DNA from: a virus
DNA: 43,865 nt
Virus record (IMG/VR): IMGVR_UViG_3300048759_000087
Location: 1 to 43,865 of that record
Direction: 5' to 3' (one strand)
Each line of letters opens with the position of its first letter. The first letter of the stretch is position 1. The notes under the pieces are model-generated. The model ran no database searches. It saw nothing but the letters and a program-made list of their open reading frames with translations, and was not told where the DNA came from. Shown here piece by piece: positions 43,301 through 43,865 of this stretch. The position numbers were made by a program, and so were the translations under genes.

Positions 43301-43865
43301 GGATCGCACCTCTCTGCGTTTTATGCCGACCGCCAAGGAGCACCCGAACCTGATTCCCGACACGCGGGCGCGTTTGGTAGCGAGCGGGATTCCCTACTGC
43401 ATCGAGAACGTGGAGGGCGCGCCCCTGGGAGAGTCCGGTTACCTGATTTTGCTCTGCGGCACGATGTTCGGCCTTCAGACGCAAGATGGGCGTGCGGAAC
43501 TGAGGAGGCACCGGCTCTTCGAGACGAGCTTCTCAATCGCCCTGCGGCCGGCGTGCCAGCATGGAGGCGGTTCGGTCGGCTCTTTGTCGATCGCTGGAGA
43601 CTATGCCGAGGTAAACGCGAATCGGAAGGCCTCCCTGACGGTCTGCGGCCACACCCCGGTGGATAACCGGCGCACCACGATTTCAGTCATCGGCCACAGT
43701 GCGCCGGGAATGAGCGATTCGGGGAAAAGGCTAGCAATCAGCGTCACTGGGACCGGCAACGGGACTCGCGGCCGTGGTGGCGCGCGATGTCATGATCGTC
43801 GCGGGAGCACGCCTCAGACGAACACGGACCACAATCGCACGCGCGAGACGTTCACCGTGCAGCAG
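43287..43865 (+). CDS. C-terminal-half C5-cytosine-methyltransferase-like protein (cut by window edge)
   Basis: The ATG at 43287 has AGGAGG eight bases upstream. The frame runs to the window end (193 residues seen). HPNLIPDTRARLVASGIPYCIENVEGAP, with LCGTMFGLQT and LRRHRLFETSF, matches the second half of phage DNA cytosine methyltransferases; IENV is the motif VI region and RRHRxFE the target-recognition entry. PACQH and VCGHTPVDNRRTTISVIGHS also fit the phage type. The AdoMet motif (FxGxGG) and the catalytic PPC loop, normally upstream, are absent. The protein may be a truncated or split methylase, or an unusual rearranged form. Confidence 0.6.
   Translation, partial: MGRPKDRTSLRFMPTAKEHPNLIPDTRARLVASGIPYCIENVEGAPLGESGYLILLCGTMFGLQTQDGRAELRRHRLFETSFSIALRPACQHGGGSVGSLSIAGDYAEVNANRKASLTVCGHTPVDNRRTTISVIGHSAPGMSDSGKRLAISVTGTGNGTRGRGGARCHDRRGSTPQTNTDHNRTRETFTVQQ

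Noticed and set aside
1-43865. Circular closure of the window as a complete phage genome
   Set aside because: Joining the ends gives early stops in both edge genes (the recombinase after about 56 residues), so the ends do not meet.

Overview
The window is GC-rich phage or prophage DNA with a tightly packed gene order. Most neighbouring genes overlap by ATGA, GTGA or TAATG. It carries a nearly complete short-tailed (podovirus-like) morphogenesis set: large terminase, portal, scaffold, HK97-fold major capsid, head cement protein, adaptor/tail-tube-type proteins, a large propeller-type tail protein and large internal virion proteins. No tape-measure or sheath gene was seen. The host is probably a GC-rich Gram-negative soil bacterium. 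Small proteins with a [L/G].xE.R...RxW pattern and the style of the secreted tail-like proteins suggest Acidobacteriota, but this is inference only. Both ends cut through genes (a serine recombinase on the left, a cytosine-methyltransferase-like gene on the right). Joining the two ends does not rebuild either gene, so the window is probably a slice of a longer sequence.

Layout. Positions 1-1306 (minus) hold a short cassette ending in a serine recombinase. Positions 1409-2487 hold moron-like genes: a tiny basic protein, a secreted protein, a small membrane protein and an Acb2/Tad1-like anti-defence protein. Positions 2484-37975 (minus) form one long head/tail/lysis operon, read from right to left: small DNA-binding and zinc proteins, a FliA/WhiG-type sigma factor, terminase, portal, membrane and lysis genes (holin-like protein, endolysin), scaffold, capsid, adaptors, tail proteins and ejected internal proteins. 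A Dam-type adenine methylase is inserted on the opposite strand at 16044-16865. Positions 38061-40041 are the control/integration region: a LuxR/GerE-type regulator, a small basic protein, a tyrosine integrase, a long hairpin and a nested inverted repeat. Positions 40042-43865 (plus) are an early operon led by a putative replication protein.

How it may work. The divergent control region at 37976-38060 would separate regulator and early genes from the late operon. The late operon encodes its own sigma factor of the sigma28 class. A short element, GGCGAAWARCC, recurs about eleven times in the minus-strand region, usually within 20 bases of a start codon that lacks a Shine-Dalgarno sequence. It resembles the sigma28 -10 box GCCGATAA, and one copy has a good sigma28 -35 box at the right distance. 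This candidate phage-specific expression system, the Acb2-like protein, and the signal-peptide-bearing proteins inside the tail module are the points most worth following up.
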